NCBI GenBank assembly: GCA_964417925.1
Contig: CAYQJV010000002.1
Location: 23,937-87,936, forward strand
DNA from: CAYQJV01 sp964417925
GTDB lineage: Bacteria; Hydrothermota; Tepidihabitantia; B3-TA06; CAYQJV01
DNA length: 64,000 nucleotides
Direction: 5' to 3'
The notes under the pieces are model-generated. The model worked only from the letters and a program-made list of their open reading frames with translations, was not told the origin of the DNA and searched no databases. The stretch's first letter is position 1, and the number at the start of each line of letters is the position of its first letter. A program made the position numbers and the translations under genes. Positions 62,307 to 64,000 of this stretch are shown in pieces.

Positions 62307-63775
62307 TAGAAATTTCTCTTGCATTTTATGCAGTTTCAGTATTCTTTTTAACCCTATATGCAATGCATGCCTGGCTGATGCTTTTTTATTACATAAAGGA
62401 TAGGAAAAAGATGAGAGCTCCAAAGAAAAAAAAATTGAATTCTTATCCAGTTGTAACGGTTCAATTGCCCGTATATAATGAAAAGTATGTAATTGAAAGA
62501 TTAATACGTAAGGTATGTGAGTTAGATTATCCCCAGAATAAACTGGAGATTCAAATACTTGATGATTCCACTGATGAAACCACATTAATTGCAGAAAGAC
62601 TAGTTGAAGAATACAAAAGAAAAGGGTTTGATATAAAACTTTTACATCGAGAAAATAGAAAAGGTTACAAAGCTGGGGCTTTATCAGAGGGACTTAAGAA
62701 AGCAAAAGGTGAGTTTATTGCAATATTTGATGCAGATTTTTTACCTCCCAAAGATTTTTTGAAGAGAACTATACCTTACTTTAAGGACCCAAATATTGCA
62801 GTAGTACAAACAATGTGGGGACATATTAATGCAGAAGAATCCATTTTAACAAAGGTACAATCAATACTTCTTGATACTCATTTTTATATAGAACAGTATG
62901 CGAGAAATAGACATGGATATTTCATTACATTTAATGGAACAGCAGGAATATGGAGAAAAAAGGCAATAGAAGATGCAGGAGGATGGGATGGTAATATCTT
63001 AGCAGAAGATGTAGACCTTTCTTATCGGGCACAACTTAAAGGTTGGAAGATGATATTCTTACCTCATATAAAGGTTCCTGCAGAACTCCCAGCGGATATT
63101 GAATCTTTTAAAAATCAGCAATACCGATGGGCGAAGGGAACTATACAAGCAGGGAAAAAACTTCTTCCTTTAATATGGAGTTCAAATCTTTCTTTATTAA
63201 AGAAATTTGAAGCAACTGTACATCTTTCTGCACATCTGGTGTATCCCTTCATGTTAATACTTGCTTTATTCTTATTACCCCTTTTGTTTGCAAAAAATTC
63301 TCCTAAGGATTATAGAGGGTATTTCTACTTACTTGGCTGTTTTTCTGTATTTGCTTTTCCCTATATGTTCCTTTATGTTATAACTATTAAAAAGTTATAC
63401 CGAAGTTGGAAAAAAAGAATATATGCCATTCCTTTTGTAATATCTGCTGTAATGGCTCTTACTATAAGCAACACCATTGCAGTTCTTGAAGGTTTCTTGG
63501 GGAAACCTTCTGAATTTGTGAGAACTCCTAAGAAAGGCAATAAAAAAATAAATTTCAAGAAAAGAAAGTTAAAGCTCTCCACAATAATTGAATTAATCAT
63601 GGGAATATACATGAGTATAACATTTCTCTACGCAGTATTTACAACTCAATTTTCAGTACTTGTTTTTATCGCTTTATATGCCATGGGATTTCTTTACATA
63701 AGTATCCCTGTAATTTCTGCCTATATTGAAGATAAAAAACAAGAGGTAATTTATGGTAGACAAGAAATTACTTAA
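62303..63775 (+). CDS. GT2 family processive glycosyltransferase (cellulose-synthase-like)
   Basis: A 490-residue membrane enzyme with one N-terminal helix, a GT2 catalytic domain (about 45-285) and at least four C-terminal helices. Motifs: VQLPVYNEKYVIERLI near residue 53, LDDSTDET near 85, FDADFLPPKDFL near 144, TFNGTAGIWRK near 210, AEDVDLSYRAQLKGW near 232 and QQYRW (QxxRW) near 273. This set belongs to CslA/BcsA-like beta-glycan synthases, possibly glucomannan-like. It overlaps the upstream stop by ATGA. Confidence 0.88.
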   Translation: MIEISLAFYAVSVFFLTLYAMHAWLMLFYYIKDRKKMRAPKKKKLNSYPVVTVQLPVYNEKYVIERLIRKVCELDYPQNKLEIQILDDSTDETTLIAERLVEEYKRKGFDIKLLHRENRKGYKAGALSEGLKKAKGEFIAIFDADFLPPKDFLKRTIPYFKDPNIAVVQTMWGHINAEESILTKVQSILLDTHFYIEQYARNRHGYFITFNGTAGIWRKKAIEDAGGWDGNILAEDVDLSYRAQLKGWKMIFLPHIKVPAELPADIESFKNQQYRWAKGTIQAGKKLLPLIWSSNLSLLKKFEATVHLSAHLVYPFMLILALFLLPLLFAKNSPKDYRGYFYLLGCFSVFAFPYMFLYVITIKKLYRSWKKRIYAIPFVISAVMALTISNTIAVLEGFLGKPSEFVRTPKKGNKKINFKKRKLKLSTIIELIMGIYMSITFLYAVFTTQFSVLVFIALYAMGFLYISIPVISAYIEDKKQEVIYGRQEIT

Positions 63776-63929
63776 AATTTTAGTATGTCCTAAATGTAAA
63801 AAAAAACTTGAATATATAAAAAAAGAAGAAGGACTCTGGTGTAAAAAGTGTAAACTTCTCTATAAAATAGAGGATGGAATACCCAATATGCTTATAGAGG
63901 AAGCAATTCCATACAATAAAAAGAGATGA
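63753..63929 (+). CDS. Trm112-like zinc-ribbon protein
   Basis: A 58-residue protein, overlapping the GT2 gene by 23 bases. It begins DKKLLKILVCPKCKKKLEY and has a second knuckle CKKC near residue 30, then YKIEDGIPNMLIEEA, the classic Trm112/YcaR pattern. Trm112 proteins activate methyltransferases; its position after a glycan synthase gene is typical of bacterial members near envelope genes. Partner unknown. Confidence 0.85.
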   Translation: MVDKKLLKILVCPKCKKKLEYIKKEEGLWCKKCKLLYKIEDGIPNMLIEEAIPYNKKR

Positions 63930-64000
63930 CATTTTTTATACTTTTTGCACATCCTCCACAAGATGGATTTAAGATGATTGCTCCTGCGTCATAAAGAGTT
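63892..64000 (-). CDS. Possible C-terminal end of a gene entering from beyond the window
   Basis: On the minus strand a frame open from the window end reads LYDAGAIILNPSCGGCAK and stops at 63892, overlapping the Trm112-like gene by 38 bases. A CxxC within a glycine-rich turn suggests an iron-sulfur or zinc protein, loosely like the aconitase/LeuC cluster loop, but too little is visible to name it. Confidence 0.3.
   Translation of the reverse strand, partial: TLYDAGAIILNPSCGGCAKSIKNVISFYCMELLPL

Noticed and set aside
63926..63994. 22-codon frame overlapping the Trm112-like stop (ATGA)
   Set aside because: Too short and without any recognisable motif; a convergent gene end on the other strand is at least as likely.

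Overview
The window is about 64 kb of AT-rich (roughly one third G+C), gene-dense bacterial chromosome. It carries tmRNA, four tRNA genes, the ribosomal proteins S20, S1, S18 and L9, DNA polymerase I and UvrA. Three traits suggest an uncultured, anaerobic, Gram-negative lineage of the candidate WOR-3 / FCB-like kind: V-type rather than F-type ATPase genes, four exported proteins ending in type-A (T9SS-like) sorting domains, and an Omp85-type barrel protein. The placement is an inference from gene content; no 16S rRNA gene is present.

Layout. 1-4861 (+): DUF3108 protein, mannose-1-phosphate guanylyltransferase, SPOR lipoprotein, rdgB running into tRNA-Pro(UGG), then queA-tgt. 4858-12864 (-): a B12-binding radical SAM protein, then a five-gene cluster of exported proteins (beta-helix lipoprotein, two alpha/beta hydrolases, two deacetylase-like proteins) behind a consensus promoter. 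13011-16426 (+): tRNA-Met, ilvE, rpiB, a metallo-hydrolase and a MoxR ATPase whose start is embedded in DnaA boxes. 16428-21885 (-): a shrunken class III aminotransferase relative, an aldehyde dehydrogenase, an M6-type peptidase and tmRNA. 22032-34728 (+): rfbA-like, polA, a Nudix-QueF fusion with a YhhQ transporter, an ECF sigma/anti-sigma envelope cluster, rpsT, cmk-plsC-rpsA-mtaB-rlmN. 34731-39000: two families of decayed insertion elements surrounding an isolated V-ATPase K-E pair. 39013-43327 (+): a GT-C-like membrane protein, tRNA-Ser, tRNA-Pro(CGG), hpt and small enzymes, nadA. 43332-47509 (-): a CCA/poly(A) polymerase family gene and uvrA. 48107-52860: rpsR-rplI-DUF151-tyrS, another decayed element, a substrate-binding lipoprotein and a PASTA protein. 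52919-64000 (+): FAD oxidase, glycosyltransferase, AmrS-like radical SAM enzyme, glmS, a peptidase/propeller/Omp85 fusion, a lipoprotein with a SecD-like head, a GT2 synthase and a Trm112-like protein.

Expression logic seen directly: promoters are near-perfect TTGACA-N16/17-TATAAT. Genes inside operons use GGAGG or overlapping stop/start codons (ATGA, GTGA, TTGA). Many operon-leading genes have their -10 box only 4-8 bases before the start codon and no ribosome binding site, so they should be translated from leaderless mRNAs. Four such promoters have their -35 box exactly five bases outside the end of a decayed insertion element.

The most interesting points are the element-associated leaderless promoters, the Nudix-QueF fusion beside a queuosine-precursor transporter, the DnaA-box cluster at 15360-15477, the recurrent Cys-18 lipoprotein-like signal peptides, and the exported-enzyme operon.
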